Source of the DNA: Acestrorhynchus altus
Lineage: Eukaryota; Chordata; Actinopteri; Characiformes; Acestrorhynchidae
Direction of reading: 5' to 3'
Assembly: GCA_034509495.1 (NCBI GenBank)
Contig: CM067521.1
Span: 23,773,767 to 23,837,766 of the forward strand
DNA length: 64,000 bases
Positions within the stretch are counted from its first letter, which is position 1. Each line of letters opens with the position of its first letter. The translations under genes were made by a program, and so were the position numbers. Shown piece after piece: positions 47,301 through 58,237 of the stretch. Under the pieces are notes generated by a model. It worked only from the letters and a program-made list of their open reading frames with translations, searched no databases and was not told the origin of the DNA.

Positions 47301-48091
47301 TCTCATTTACAGAAAGTGTTCGTTTTGTTGACAACTACCACGACGCCAAGACAGGCCTCGAGCAGATAAGGCGTCACGTTGTCTTGAGGAAGTGCCAGCC
47401 AGCCGCTGGTCCCGCATTCAGTCACAGTTGGAGTCGTGGTCGTGGGGAGCCTGTATCTTCCTACGAGGCGGAACTAGCTCCTCCTGGAGGAAGGATGCAG
47501 ATGAAATGTGAACTGAAGTAACACCTTCAAGTGACAAATGAAATGAATCACCCCGGAAGATGAATTGGTTTTCCTAGAGTGGTCAACTGCGGTGTACCGC
47601 TCTCCGAGTGGTCATCCGTTCATAAAAGCGCAGTCGAGGTGACTGCTTCCTTTGCCTTAAAGAGACTTTTGAGCTGCTTGATCAGTTCCTTTGCTGCTTG
47701 AAATGAGATTTCATTCACGTTTTACAGCTTTTGTTTCTATAATCTGTCTGTGATTTTTATTACGATCTGTCACAGGGAAAAAAAAACAAACAAACGGTTT
47801 ACTCATCTCATCTGTTTGTGTGTCGGTTGTGCCGAGAGCATCCACTGGAAGGTGAATTAGAACACCACGACAAATTCAGTCTCCATATCTTCTTGCCTTC
47901 AAGTGTCCACGTCCACCAGCTACCTTATTGTGATGTATTGGATGCACACAAAGTGATCACATTTGCACGGTTATCTCGGAAGCACGGTTGAAGTCTATGT
48001 CGTGCTAAACTGTGGACCATCCATGAGGCGTTCGGTATCTACCATGCTTTGTCCAGGAGGAAGTGAAAGTGGCACAATGGACAGAACCATG

Positions 48092-48097
48092 AATAAA
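48092..48097 (+). terminator. Candidate polyadenylation signal of the receptor gene
   Basis: AATAAA about 1.1 kb downstream of the receptor stop. It is the first canonical hexamer on + that I found after the CDS; use is not proven. Confidence 0.35.
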
Positions 48098-48099
48098 TC

Positions 48100-50220
48100 T
48101 AGTTTAAAAGACACCAACAAAGACCTGATGTTGTTTTTCTGCTCAGCGTGCTGGTGAATGTTCTTGCCAGCTCATACTGACAATCAGATATTTGTACGTT
48201 GATGCTTTTGGGGGGGAAAAAAAAACTGCTATAACAACATCAGCAGTGAAGTCAAAACTCTTATTGTCCAGTCTGATGTGCAGATACAGTACATATACAG
48301 TGGTTTTGGGACACCTTTACCATCAAACTAGGTGTCCAGTACTGGTCCATCTCTAAAGTCCACCATCTAACACTCCGTCCTCACATTTAAGAAGATCTTA
48401 CTTCAGAAAACTCAAACAGGGATTTCGCCCGAATAACTTTTGTAGGCTGTAAAGTAAGTGACCTCATTTCTGGTTGAGCTGTTCCGTACGAGCCACCCTG
48501 AGAAGGACGCTGTTTAACGCTGCAGTCACCTCGTAAATAGAACTTCACTCCGTTTGTGAGCTCGTCGGAATAGTCATCCGCCAACACGACCACTAAAAAC
48601 GAACAGCACTCGAACGCAGCATTTCTCTCAGTATCTTCAGAGCCGAAGAAGACCACATCCACAACGCTTAAAGCGGAGATGCTGTGTTTTGGTAGGATAA
48701 CAGTGACCCGAACAGACTGACCACAGAGATGAGCAGTGAATTTGATGACAAAATGTAAATTCCAGAGTTAAAAATGATAAATGTCATTAAAATTAGGAAA
48801 GAGGCTGAAAGGGCTGAAAGAAGACTAATGTAAATACGATACTCAGGCATGTCAAGAATATGTAAATATGAATTATTTTTTAAAATATTAATATTAATGA
48901 TATGTAAATATTATTAATATTTAAATACACGTGTAAATATTGTCAAAAAGTTTTACATTTAAGTTGAAACGGTAAAGTTCTGTTTATATTCATGATATTT
49001 AACATGACATGTCAAGTCTTTTTTGTTTAATGTTGATACTGTTACTTCATTTAATGTCTAATTTTAATTTGATCGTTTGAAATTTGAAATGGAGCTTTTA
49101 CACAAAAGTAAAGCAAATGTAATGAATGTAAAATTACAGTACAATTAAATTATGAACCTCTGAACAAAAATCAACTGAATTTTCCATCATTTTATTTATT
49201 TAAAATACACTAGTTTACTTTAATTTTACGTGAAAAAAGTGACCACATCTGTTCGTAAAGTGACCCAAGACTACATTTGAGAACCAAAAGTGATACTGAT
49301 CTTAACTGGTGAGTGTGGAGGTGAGGAGGTGGTCTGCGCTTGGTTTGGGGGTCCATTCTGTCCACTAGAATTGAATTTATTTGTTTATGAATTTGAGACC
49401 ACATGAAAGACTGACCTCACTCAAGTACAGGCCACATGTCCAGATGTTCTTCAGGGCCTCCTGCAGCTCTGTTACCTTCTTTCTCTCTTTCGCTTGTTTA
49501 AGCTCCGAGTTCTGCATTCTTCCTTGGTCATGTGCTCGTTCTGGCTTCGCTCCACTGCTTTTTACTCCAGCTCCTGGGCTACGATAGCAACCACTGATAA
49601 GAGTAGCACGTCTTCTTTTTATCACTCTGTCATCTTCCCAGTCTTCGTTTCACATTCCAACAACCTCTTTTTTGTGACCAGACTGGCATCCAGCTCTTGT
49701 TTTATGAACATTTTAACCAGTAAGTGGTGGGAAACAATCAACTTCCAGAATTCCAGAAGGACTGCCCATCGCTCAGGGCATGTGTGCTCACTGCTTCCTA
49801 GTGTGGGAATTCACTAGTGTGTGTGTGTTTCACTGTGGATGGGTTGAAAGCAGGAGGACAAATTTCTGTGTCATGATCACCGTCCGTCGTCGTCCACCAT
49901 CGTCATGATTTGGTAAGATCAGGAACCAGCAGATCCTTTTGGGGAATATCATGAGTTTGGGAATTGTTTCCCAACACTAAATGTAAAATATTTCAATAAT
50001 AGATGGGAAAGGACAGACATCAGACAGTTCCTTAATATTTAACGTACCTCCTGTATCCCTCAGTTATGTATCTTCTTCAGTTAACCCAAATCATAGCATC
50101 TATTTTCATCTGGAACATCTCATCTAGTGCGTTTTAATCAGCCCCAGATATACACGAGTGGCTCTCATGGTGGCTCTCATGGTGGCTGTTACAACTAGTG
50201 CTCGTTAAGCTCTAACATTT
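48100..50220. other. Intergenic, one unresolved ORF
   Basis: A 91-codon - strand ORF (48387-48662) contains DDYSDELTNGVKFYLRGDC and ends in a donor-like GAAGTAAGA. I do not recognise it and no partner exon was found. A poly-A run at 48210 and AT-rich sequence to 49200 follow. A SINE 3' half (GGCATGTGTGCTCACTGC, 49778) lies at 49765-49870. Confidence 0.35.
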
Positions 50221-50221
50221 G

Positions 50222-50410
50222 CACTATAGGCTAAACTGGTCCTAGAGGCACCTCTACCCTGCATATTGTAGGCCCTTCGCTCCTCCCACCACACCTGATC
50301 CAACTAATCAGTTCATTATCAAGTCCTTCAAGGTTGCACAAGGGTGTGTTAAGGCTTAAGCACGCAGGGCAGGGGTGCCTCCGGGACCTGGGCTGGGAAA
50401 CACTGGTCCG
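50222..50410. repeat. MITE-like palindromic repeat
   Basis: ACTGGTCCTAGAGGCACC at the left and GGTGCCTCCGGGACCTGGG at the right are inverted ends; ACACCTGATCCAACTAATCAG lies inside. Same family as 51330-51480. Confidence 0.65.
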
Positions 50411-51329
50411 TTTCTGGCCTTAGAGGAAGGAATTCCTCCATTTGTTCAGCTGGGAGGTGGAGGTGGCAGCTTGTCTTCGTGCAGTGGCAGCGTTTCTGTA
50501 ATATCCTGCTTTAAGAGTCTCGACCGAAGTGGAATTTAGCACAGATGACTGGGCCTTGCTGGTTCTCCTAATGCGAGAGCTGATAAGACTGTTATCTTGT
50601 GGCCACATTGGAAGTCAGCGTTTGCGTGTCCTGCCATTCACTGAATGTGAGCCAGGAGGTCATTCATGCCCAGTGCTCATCTGATTGTCCACCCAAGCGT
50701 GGCTGGATTTACACAAGCTGAAATACTGGACGGCAAGATGTCAAGAATGCCATCAGCCTGAGCCTGGATATAGATGAATTAGTTTCATGCTGGTTATTAA
50801 AAATGTGAAAGCAGAAGGAAGCAGTTCCAGTTTACTGACTCTAACATCTCGAGTCGCAGCAATGTTTCCATTGCTCAGTATAATGACCAGAACTGCCTTC
50901 ATTACTTTTCCCATTAGAGTCAGGACCAGGGATCCCACTGTGGCTACAGCTGTGGTTGGTCATGGTTGTGCTGCCCTCATCTGGTAGCTTGATGTAATGT
51001 GACCTTCTGTTACACGTTTATGCATCCAGAAAAGCACCAGGGCTTGGGGTTGTGGGTTGGATCCTCGCTCCAGTCACTGTCTGTGACTTTTGTGTGTTCT
51101 CCCCGTGTTCCTTCAGGTTCTCCGGTTTCCTCATGCCTCCCAAAAATGTACATGGTAAGTGAATTGCTAAATTTCCCCCCAGACGTTTGTTGTACCCTAC
51201 AATGAACCGGCTCCCCGTCCAGAGGGTATTCCTGCTTCGCCCCAGATGATTCCAGGTAGGCTCTGGATCCACCGTGACCCTATTCAGGATGAAGCAGATA
51301 GAATACTGACTCAATCCGGGGAAAAACCC
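50411..51329. other. Intergenic, nothing supported
   Basis: Opposite-strand ORFs overlap at 50753-50987 and 51018-51359. The 51040-51310 interval (TGGGTTGGATCCTCGCTCC, TGAATTGCTAAATTTCCCC, GTGACCCTATTCAGGATGAAG) resembles a common fish repeat with 'gtgaccctgaccaggataaag'. Confidence 0.4.
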
Positions 51330-51480
51330 AGTGTTTCTCAAACCTGGCCCTGGAGGCACCCCTACCCTACATATTTCCGAGTGTTCCCTGCTACCAGCAC
51401 CTGATTCAGCTAATCAGAGTTGCATGGAATGTGTTAAAGCTAAAGTGCCTCCAGGACCAGGTTTGACAAGCACTGGTTTA
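51330..51480. repeat. MITE-like palindromic repeat
   Basis: AGTGTTTCTCAAACCTGGCC and CTGGAGGCACCCCTACC on the left pair with GTGCCTCCAGGACCAGGTTTG and ACAAGCACTGG on the right. A diverged relative may follow at 51490-51630. Confidence 0.7.
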
Positions 51481-51892
51481 GAGGTCAGAAGTGGGAAACT
51501 CCACACCTGAAGGGCCAGATTCCTGCACATGCTTGTGCTTTTCCTGATTAAGAACACCTCACTCCACTTTTAAATGCCAGGTTCAGTCGGGGTGTTGGAG
51601 AAGGTTCCCCACCGCTGCCCTGGAAGTGTTTATCCGCAGGAAAGAAAATCTCACAGCAGGTTTTGGAAAGTGTTTTTATTTGTGCTTGTGTTTCATGTCC
51701 TTCAAGTACAAACATCTCACAAATGTTCGATAATCAACATGTGATGTGAATTTTATAGCACCTTTCGGTTCTCAAAGCAACGACTTCACAAGAACATACA
51801 GTGAATGAAGGGGGAAAGCGAGGCACAAACTAATGAAGCACGGACACGTAATCCCAGTTAAAGGAGTTCAAATTGAACAGGTCATCTTACGC

Positions 51893-52012
51893 AGGGGTCA
51901 TCAACCCTGCTCCTGGAGAGCTACCCTAATCCACCCCACCTGACCCAACTATTTGCTACCTTCAGAACTTCCTGGTTGGCTGAATGGGGTGTGTTCGTGG
52001 GCCTCTTTTAAC
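51893..52012. repeat. MITE-like repeat, partial
   Basis: CAGGGGTCATCAACCCTGCT and CCTGGAGAGCTACC followed by CTTCAGAACTTCCTGGTTGGC; truncated copy of the family at 40325 and 44476. Confidence 0.6.
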
Positions 52013-52334
52013 TTAGATGAATTTGGATGAAGATGTTTGGCCTCAGTTTCAATGAACTGTGTAATTACACACTAATAACTGTGGCATTACTACTAATCAA
52101 GTAATTTCAATGTAATTGCTGATGTATTTGCTGTTACTAATGCATTCATTTGGTAGATTGTTTTGTAATGACAACTTTTGACATTTGAAATTACAACTGT
52201 CAACAGCTATAAGACCACTAATGTGGTTATACATGTGTAATAACAAGGTAATTGCCACTTTTACACAAGCTGTACTATAATACATCTGCAGTTACGTGAC
52301 TGTTAATGTGTAACTACACAATTGTTAATGACGT

Positions 52335-52975
52335 TTGACGAGGGGTGGACAATATTGTATTCATCATATTATTGTGAAACAATATATTTCTGGACATATT
52401 GATATTATCAGTGCTCATGTTCTGTTTAACTGGAATATATAGAATTAGTTTCTACACTACAGGAGCTCGTTGTAGTTCTATAATTCCAGACTGTAGTTCA
52501 TTGGTTTCTCTGCAGACTTTATTCTCCTCCTTTCACCCTGATCTTCAATGATCAGGACCCCACAGGACCACCACAGAGCAGCTGTTATGTGGGTGGTGGG
52601 TCATTCTCAGCACTGCAGTCACACTGACATGGTGGTGGTGTGTTAGTGTGTGTTGCAGGTACGAGTGGATCAGACGCAGCAGTGCTGCTGGAGTGTTTAA
52701 ACCCCTCAGTGTCACTGCTGGACCGAGAACAGTCCACCAACCAGAAATGTCCAGCCGACAGCGTCCTGTGAGCACTGATGAAGGACTAGAGGACGACCAA
52801 CACAAATTGTGCAGAAACAGATGAGCTTCTGTCTCTGACTTTTACATCTACAAGGTGGAGGCACTCGGTAGGAGTGTCTAATAGAGTGGACAGAGAGTGG
52901 ACATAGGGTTTAAACACTCCAGCAGCACTGCTGTGTCTGATCCATTTGCCATAATGTTGTGGTTGAGTGGTGTAA
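52335..52975. repeat. Palindromic MITE-like element next to a 'cgatat' fragment
   Basis: 52335-52420 is an AT-rich repeat remnant (GGGGTGGACAATATTG). 52440-52975 is a nearly full palindromic element: TGTAGTTCTATAATTCCAG, TTCAATGATCAGGACCCCAC, GTGCTGCTGGAGTGTTTAAAC and the end CATAATGTTGTGGTTGAG. The 86-codon - strand ORF (52545-52805) again reads toward VVVLWGPDH. Confidence 0.75.
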
Positions 52976-54595
52976 ATACCTGTAGTAAGTATAGGACACT
53001 ATTTTTGTAGCATTTTCTAAGAAATCTAACACTTAAAGCATTAATCTTGGCAAGCTTGTCTGTTTCAGACAACTGTATTGAATTTGGGGTGTTTTTTAAT
53101 TCATTTCCAAACATTTCTGGACACTAATGACCCTAAGCTTAGCTGAAACATTTACACTCGCATGGGGGCGGCGGTATGACAACAGCGTGTCATTATCTTG
53201 ATCAATTATGATTGGATGTACATGTACGTCTCATCACAGAGTGCAGAATTAGGCCTGTTTGAGTAAACTGACTCAAAACGATTGCACCGATCATTTACTG
53301 CAGCAGTTTTTAAAACGTGATTGTATTTTGTCTGTAGAAATATTAAAACCTGTTACCACATCAAATTTCTGCATCATTGCTTACCTCTAATCTGTGCTAC
53401 TTATGACTGAACTGTTCCGAAATGGCTGGTTGTACATTCGGAAAGTTGGTTTCAAGTTTTGACAGTATTATTAAAATGATTCAATAAAATTCCAAACCCG
53501 AATCCTGACGTAGTGCGCCGTTCTCCCTCCTGTGAGGGTGGCATAAATACAGAATGCACACTGAAAATACAACAACATCAGCGCGTGGCTACAGCGTTCA
53601 CATTTGGCTTCAAACATGATGTTCAATGAAGTACAAAGTAAACGGCTGCATAAAATTATGGTTGCCATATTTGCTATTTTCACACTAAGAATAAACAACC
53701 ACCATTTCACATGTCCCACACACACCCCTTATAATTAGAAACATCTCATGAATCATAAAACACTGAAAACAACAAAATAGAAGTTTAAGACACCACGATC
53801 ACGGTTCAAACGGTGGCACAAGTGCCGGATGCATCAAAACTGAGGTGACAAATGGCACTGATTGTTTACAAAAAAAAAAAAAAACCCACAATGCTAGACC
53901 CTAGACCACGCTCACCACCTACTACACGATGTTCACTTGGCTCACTAAAACAGTTTTGTGTTCATGGGAAATTCCTGAGAAAGGCGTGGCCCTTGTAATT
54001 CTAAAGTTCAAGTGGAGGAAGACGCTCTCAGGAGAAACTCGCCCTCTCCTGTAAAAGAACAGACGGAAAACACGTGAATCAAAACGCAGAAGCAAGCAAA
54101 CCGTTTCATTATGATCAGAGTTTCCCTGCGAGAGTCTCTAACAGGCCTTTTCCACCAAACCAACTCTGGTTCTTGAACTGGTCGTTCTGGTTTTTAAGAA
54201 CCACGCTGCGTTTACACCAGTTTTAATGGGGACCGAGGTGTTACAGGCATTGGACTGACCAGACGTGGATCAAGTTTTGGTGGTAAGAAAACGCAGAAGA
54301 CTACAATGTGTATATGAATGGTATGGTACTGCACGTCATAGCCACAGCAGTGTCAGTGTTTTTCGGTGGAAACCCCGCCCCCAGTCTGTGGAACTTCAGT
54401 GACCTCATTAGAGCAAGGACTTCAGTTTCTCTTTCAGTTTCTTTTACTGCATATCGTAACCTGCGTCCTCCTTGGTTCCAACCATACACGCTTCCTGTTG
54501 TCATTATCAAAACAACACGAGACTTAATTACTGCTGTCCTTTCAACAACAATGTCTCAAAAATCAGCGTCACAATCTCATGATCAGGAAGATGGA
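52976..54595. other. Intergenic, nothing supported
   Basis: Unique-looking sequence. Overlapping ORFs on both strands at 54301-54757 have no domain. It lies 3' of both convergent genes. Confidence 0.4.
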
Positions 54596-54597
54596 CG

Positions 54598-54603
54598 TTT
54601 ATT
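54598..54603 (-). terminator. Candidate polyadenylation signal of the bcl2l15-like gene
   Basis: AATAAA on the - strand (TTTATT on +), about 170 nt past the stop codon at 54776-54778. It is the first canonical hexamer downstream, which fits a short 3' UTR. Confidence 0.5.
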
Positions 54604-54775
54604 GAGATGTCAGACCGGCTGCGAGGGGGAGCGTTTCTCAGAAGGATTGTTAAGGTGTTGCAAAACATTTTTTCCTTCAATAAAACAAAACAATCATCGT
54701 ACCTTGTATTTCCTTACAGGCACATTGTCTTATCACACACTGTGTTTAAGGACCTGAAACAATCTGATGTCTAGT

Positions 54776-55012
54776 TCAGGAAAGAACTCCTACCCAGCCT
54801 CCCTGCTGAAGGATCCAGTTGGACAGCCGGTTGTTGATGAAGTTGGCCATGGTTTCCTGAATAAGGTCGGTTATGTCGGGGCAATTCTTCTTCGCGTAAA
54901 GAGCCAGCATGACCGAGGCCTTCAAGACTTGCTTCTCAGGTGCGACTTCTTGTGTTTCCATCACCCACGAATCACACAAGCTCTTCACGCTGTTGGTAAA
55001 GGCTGTCATCAT
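54776..55012 (-). CDS. bcl2l15: bcl2l15-like exon 3 (residues 70-147)
   Basis: Acceptor TTTTCAG precedes 55012; the exon opens ATGATGACAGCC in phase 0 and ends at the stop 54776-54778. It encodes the central helices and the BH2-like WILQQGGW. Confidence 0.87.
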   Translation of the reverse strand: MMTAFTNSVKSLCDSWVMETQEVAPEKQVLKASVMLALYAKKNCPDITDLIQETMANFINNRLSNWILQQGGWVGVLS

Positions 55013-56723
55013 CTGAAAACACGCCACACAACAGGTTCAGTGTTTGAAGGAGTGTTTAAATTTCATTTTCTTTTATTATAATGCTACATATGACCCACAC
55101 GTCCTCTGGACAGCGTCCTGTGGACACTGATGAAGGACTAGAGGACGACCAACACAAACTGTGCGGAAACAGATGAGCTCCTGTCTCTGACTTTACATCT
55201 ACAAGGTGGAGACACTCGGTAGGAGTGTCTGAAAGGGTGGACAGTGAGTGAACACAGTATTTAAGCACCCCAGCACACCAGCACCATGTCAGTGTCACAG
55301 TAATGCTGAGAAGACAACATAATGTCCTGACCATTTAAGATCATTTGTGTATACATATACACACACAACATATACATGTTGTGGACCAGCATCTGGGAAA
55401 TGGGGGCGTGGCCACAAAGACCTGAAAAAAGGGTCTTCTACAGCCGTCAGCTGTCTGTCTTTGGTGTGAGGCCAGGGAGCTCCATTTATGGCCATACCTG
55501 AGGGACACGGTCCTGATTGGCCCAAGGTGCAGGAAGCCGTGGCCAGGACGGTCGCAGGCTGCGGCCACTTTGAAGAATCCAAAGCTGGCAAATTCATCCG
55601 TGAGTCCCGCGTGACTAACCCTAACTTTAATGACTCATTACGATGAAACACCACGGAATTCCCCTTCATATCCTACCGACTGTGCTTTTGGGATTCCATC
55701 CCTTACAAAACTACACTTTACATTTCTCACCTGAGACATCATGTGACACATCACGTGATCACATGCTTATATGTGATCAGGTGTTTCTCACGGTATCAGG
55801 TCTGATTTCTAAAGACTTCATAGGTCAAACAGTGTACAGCCGAAAGCATCAAGACGGAGAAGTAATAGACTTCAGTGACTTCAGTCCAAGTAATTAGAAG
55901 TATTTGCTTTATTTACTCATTACATTTCTTTCATTACGTTTACCCTCCCAGAGATCGAAACACAACAGCAAGTGTATGGTATCCGCACAATGACAACGTT
56001 AAGACCGGGTAAGGGGACCCACCTGATCCCTGGCGGCTTTCCGGACGTCTTTCATCAGCGGCTGGATGACAGTCTCCTCAAAGTGATCTCCCAGCTCTTT
56101 GAGTTTAGCCGCAACCTTCGCTGCATCAAAGTCGTCCGCTTCTGGAAAATCACACACGGGCGTGAGAATAACAACCGCTACACTTAGTTTCTGAGGAAAA
56201 TGAAGAAACGGACGAGTACGGCTGAATTAACCCTTCACCCCAGTGGTCCCACTGACGTGGCGGTGGTGTGTTAGTGTGTGTTGCATCGAGTGGACCAGAC
56301 AGCAGTGCTGCTGGAGTTTTTAAACACTGTCCACTCTATTAGACTTCTTTGTGGCTGATTGGTTACTGGATTCTGTTTCTCTGAGACCTTATTCTCCTCC
56401 TTCCACCCTGATCTTCAATGATCAGGACCCCACAGGACCACCACAGAGCAGCTATGATGTGGGTGGTGGGTCATTCTCAGCACTGCTGTCACACTGACAG
56501 GGTGGTGGTGTGTTAGTGTGTGTTGTGCTGGTACGAGTAGATCAGACGCAGCAGTGCTGCGGGAGTTCTTAAACTCCAGGACTGACAGTGTTTTGTAGGA
56601 CAGTGATAAGATAAGGTCTGAAAAGGTCTACTTACCTTCTCCAGGACCATCAGCTACATACTCGCCCTGAAATATACAACTAATAACCCTGTGGGTTTGT
56701 TCTTCAAAGTCTGGAGGAGCCAT
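54776..56723 (-). CDS. bcl2l15: Bcl-2-family protein similar to BCL2L15/Bfk (three exons)
   Basis: Bcl-2-family proteins control mitochondrial apoptosis; BCL2L15 is a small, poorly characterised member. Exons on -: 56723-56636, 56141-56023 and 55012-54776 join in frame to 147 codons (human BCL2L15 163). The N-terminus has FEEQT at residues 6-10, as in human. LKELGD (43-48) fits the BH3 core LxxxGD. The C-terminal NWILQQGGWVGVLS (134-147) fits BH2, also ending right there in human, with no transmembrane tail. The central helical part (SVKSLCDSW, KQVLKASVMLALY) aligns with human SVESLSKTW-type sequence by memory. Splice sites are GT-AG with phases 1 and 0. The gene is convergent with the receptor gene. 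It could instead be the fish paralogue bcl2l16; the family call is firm, the exact orthologue less so. Confidence 0.85.
55090..55335 (-). repeat. Palindromic MITE-like element fragment in bcl2l15 intron 2
   Basis: GACAGCGTCCTGTGGACACTG, CACAAACTGTGCGGAAACAG and GGTGGAGACACTCGGTAGG match the inner part of the family. The outer arms are missing on the left. Confidence 0.7.
55370..55965. other. bcl2l15 intron 2, nothing further supported
   Basis: Overlapping - strand ORFs (55295-55669, 55341-55568) are not supported by splice sites. The 17-bp phrase GAAGCCGTGGCCAGGAC at 55538 recurs in the triplicated module downstream (57038). Confidence 0.4.
56023..56141 (-). CDS. bcl2l15: bcl2l15-like exon 2 (residues 30-69)
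   Basis: 119 nt between acceptor ATTTTCCAG and donor GTGGGT. It encodes ADDFDAAKVAAKLKELGDHF and VIQPLMKDVRKAARDQ, containing the BH3-like LKELGD. The first two bases complete Glu30. Confidence 0.87.
56245..56595. repeat. Palindromic MITE-like element in bcl2l15 intron 1
   Basis: GTCCCACTGACGTGGCGGTGG at the left, then CACCCTGATCTTCAATGATC and CAGGACCCCACAGGACCACC; end GTGCTGCGGGAGTTCTTAAAC. Internally rearranged relative to the 27-kb copy. Confidence 0.7.
56636..56723 (-). CDS. bcl2l15: bcl2l15-like exon 1 (residues 1-29)
   Basis: ATG at 56723-56721, then MAPPDFEEQTHRVISCIFQG and EYVADGPGE, donor GTAAGT. The start was chosen because FEEQT aligns near the N-terminus of the human protein and no other in-frame ATG lies between it and the donor. 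The first base of the ATG lies in the 22-bp VNTR upstream. Confidence 0.82.
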
Positions 56724-56865
56724 CTCTGGACCTGCTCTGAGACGTCTCTGGACCTGCTCTGAGACGTCTCTGGACCTTCTCCGAGATGTCTCTGGACCTT
56801 CTCCGAGACGTCTCTGGACCTTCTCCGAGATGTCTCTGCACCTTTTTCGAGATGTCTCTGAGCTA
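56723..56865. repeat. 22-bp VNTR abutting the bcl2l15 start codon
   Basis: Six tandem 22-bp units (TCTCTGGACCTGCTCTGAGACG and variants with CTTCTCCGAGATG), at 56723, 56745, 56767, 56789, 56811 and 56833. On the gene strand this forms the immediate 5' leader, and the A of the start codon is the first base of the array. Confidence 0.85.
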
Positions 56866-57000
56866 CACGGTGGTCTTACTCTGAGGAGCTACAGGTTCTT
56901 CTCACTGAGCAGATCACGACTGAAGTGTCTGAAATTCCCTTAAAGAACCCGATCTTGTGTTTCCTGTAAAACTTTGCATCATCAGACACGTCACTGCTCA
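56844..57000. repeat. Upstream module A, copy 1
   Basis: GAGATGTCTCTGAGCTACAC followed by GAGGAGCTACAGGTTCTTCTC recurs at 58636-58730 (GAGATGTCTCTGAGCTACAC, GAGGAGCTACAGATTCTTCTC). The segment is the outer edge of a repeated block. Confidence 0.75.
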
Positions 57001-57440
57001 GGGTTGCCAGGTGCAGGAAAAACATCTCTACGGAAGCCGTGGCCAGGACAAGTTTCATACTAACCTTAACCTTAACCTTAAGCTCCATGTCTTTATATTT
57101 TTTATTTAATTTTGTTTATGTTTTTTATTCTATTTTTAATACTTTTAAATAATTTCTGATTTTTTTAAATAATTTCAGATTTTTAAAATAATTTCTGATT
57201 TTTTAAAATAATTTCAGATTTTATTAATCATTTGAATTGTTTTAATTATTTCTGATTTTTAAAAATAATTTTAGATTTTTTTAATAATTTCAGATTTTTT
57301 TCTTTAATAATTTCTGATTTTATTAATAATTTCAGATTTTTTTCAAACATTTTTTCAGATTTTTAAAAATCATTTCTGATTTTTTTTAAAATAATTTCTG
57401 ATTTGTTATTTCTGATTTTTTTTAAATCATTTCTGATTTT
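57001..57440 (+). repeat. Module B copy 1 with AT-rich array
   Basis: GGTTGCCAGGTGCAGGAAAAA, CATCTCTACGGAAGCCGTGG and CCTTAACCTTAACC lead into about 330 bp of imperfect ATTTCTGATTTTTAAAATA units. Copies 2 and 3 start at 58238 and 59525. Confidence 0.85.
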
Positions 57441-58210
57441 TGTAAATCATTTCTTGAGGAGGGGAGTCTCTGCTCTGTCCATGGCTTGATAAGTGCCATT
57501 GCCAAAGTCTGCATAAACTGCTTCCTCCTCATTGGTGTGTCCCTCTCCTTAAGAATGATCCATGAGTTTATCACACCAGCGTTCATCATGCCATATAGCA
57601 CACACAGTGGCCACCTCTTGGTTTTTCTTGAACAGCTGTAGTGAGCGCACATCTGGTCGAACGTATCAACACCTCCCTTCATTTGGTTGTAAAATTAAAT
57701 CACTTCAGGCTTGTGAGTGGATCCAAAACTAAGTTGGATGACAATAGTATGACAAGCTTCTTCTTTGTAGCTGTCAGGGAGGAATGACACCAAAGTTCTG
57801 ACACTGGAGCCCGGCGTGAGATGTTCTTTATCTTTCATCACATGTGGGATCTCTCTTTTGTTTGATTTCACCGTCGCCACAATGGTCATGCCACCGTTCT
57901 CCAGCAGGTCGATCACCAGTGGCTCAGAGGTGAACCAATTATCAGTGGTCAAGTTCCTGTTTGTCTGGTGATATTGCTTGGTCAGCTCCTTGGTGAAATA
58001 ATGGCCAAGACTTTTGAAATAGTGAAATAATGGCCAAATGCCTGAGACAGGATGACAGCTGTGGATGAAATGTGGCCGGCCTGAATGTTGTGTCCCTTGA
58101 AAACTGCAAATCCTCTATGACTAACGCTGTAAATCGGTGAAAATCACACAAACGCATGAGGAAAATAAAGAAACCACAGGTGAGTTTCTGATCTGAGGTC
58201 ATTTGGTTTC
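57441..58210 (-). pseudogene. piggyBac-like transposase relic
   Basis: The - strand carries two hallmark blocks of PGBD/piggyBac transposases: LTTDNWFTSEPLVIDLLENG (57890-57950; D in the position of the second catalytic Asp) and MKGGVDTFDQMC then YSCSRKTKRWPLCVLYGM (57580-57682; D in the position of the third). An in-frame TAA separates them (about 57690). Upstream, a short tandem duplication of GTGAAATAATGGCCA (about 57993-58035) breaks the frame. The N-terminal half with the first catalytic Asp and both terminal repeats was not found. Inactive. Confidence 0.88.
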
Positions 58211-58237
58211 AGAAAGGTTAAAAAATAGACCTACTCA

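Noticed and set aside
56636..56666. Separate 31-bp micro-exon of the bcl2l15-like gene with acceptor TTTCAG at 56667
   Set aside because: The upstream sequence is in frame without a stop to an ATG at 56723 and encodes FEEQT as in the human protein, so one 88-bp exon is simpler.
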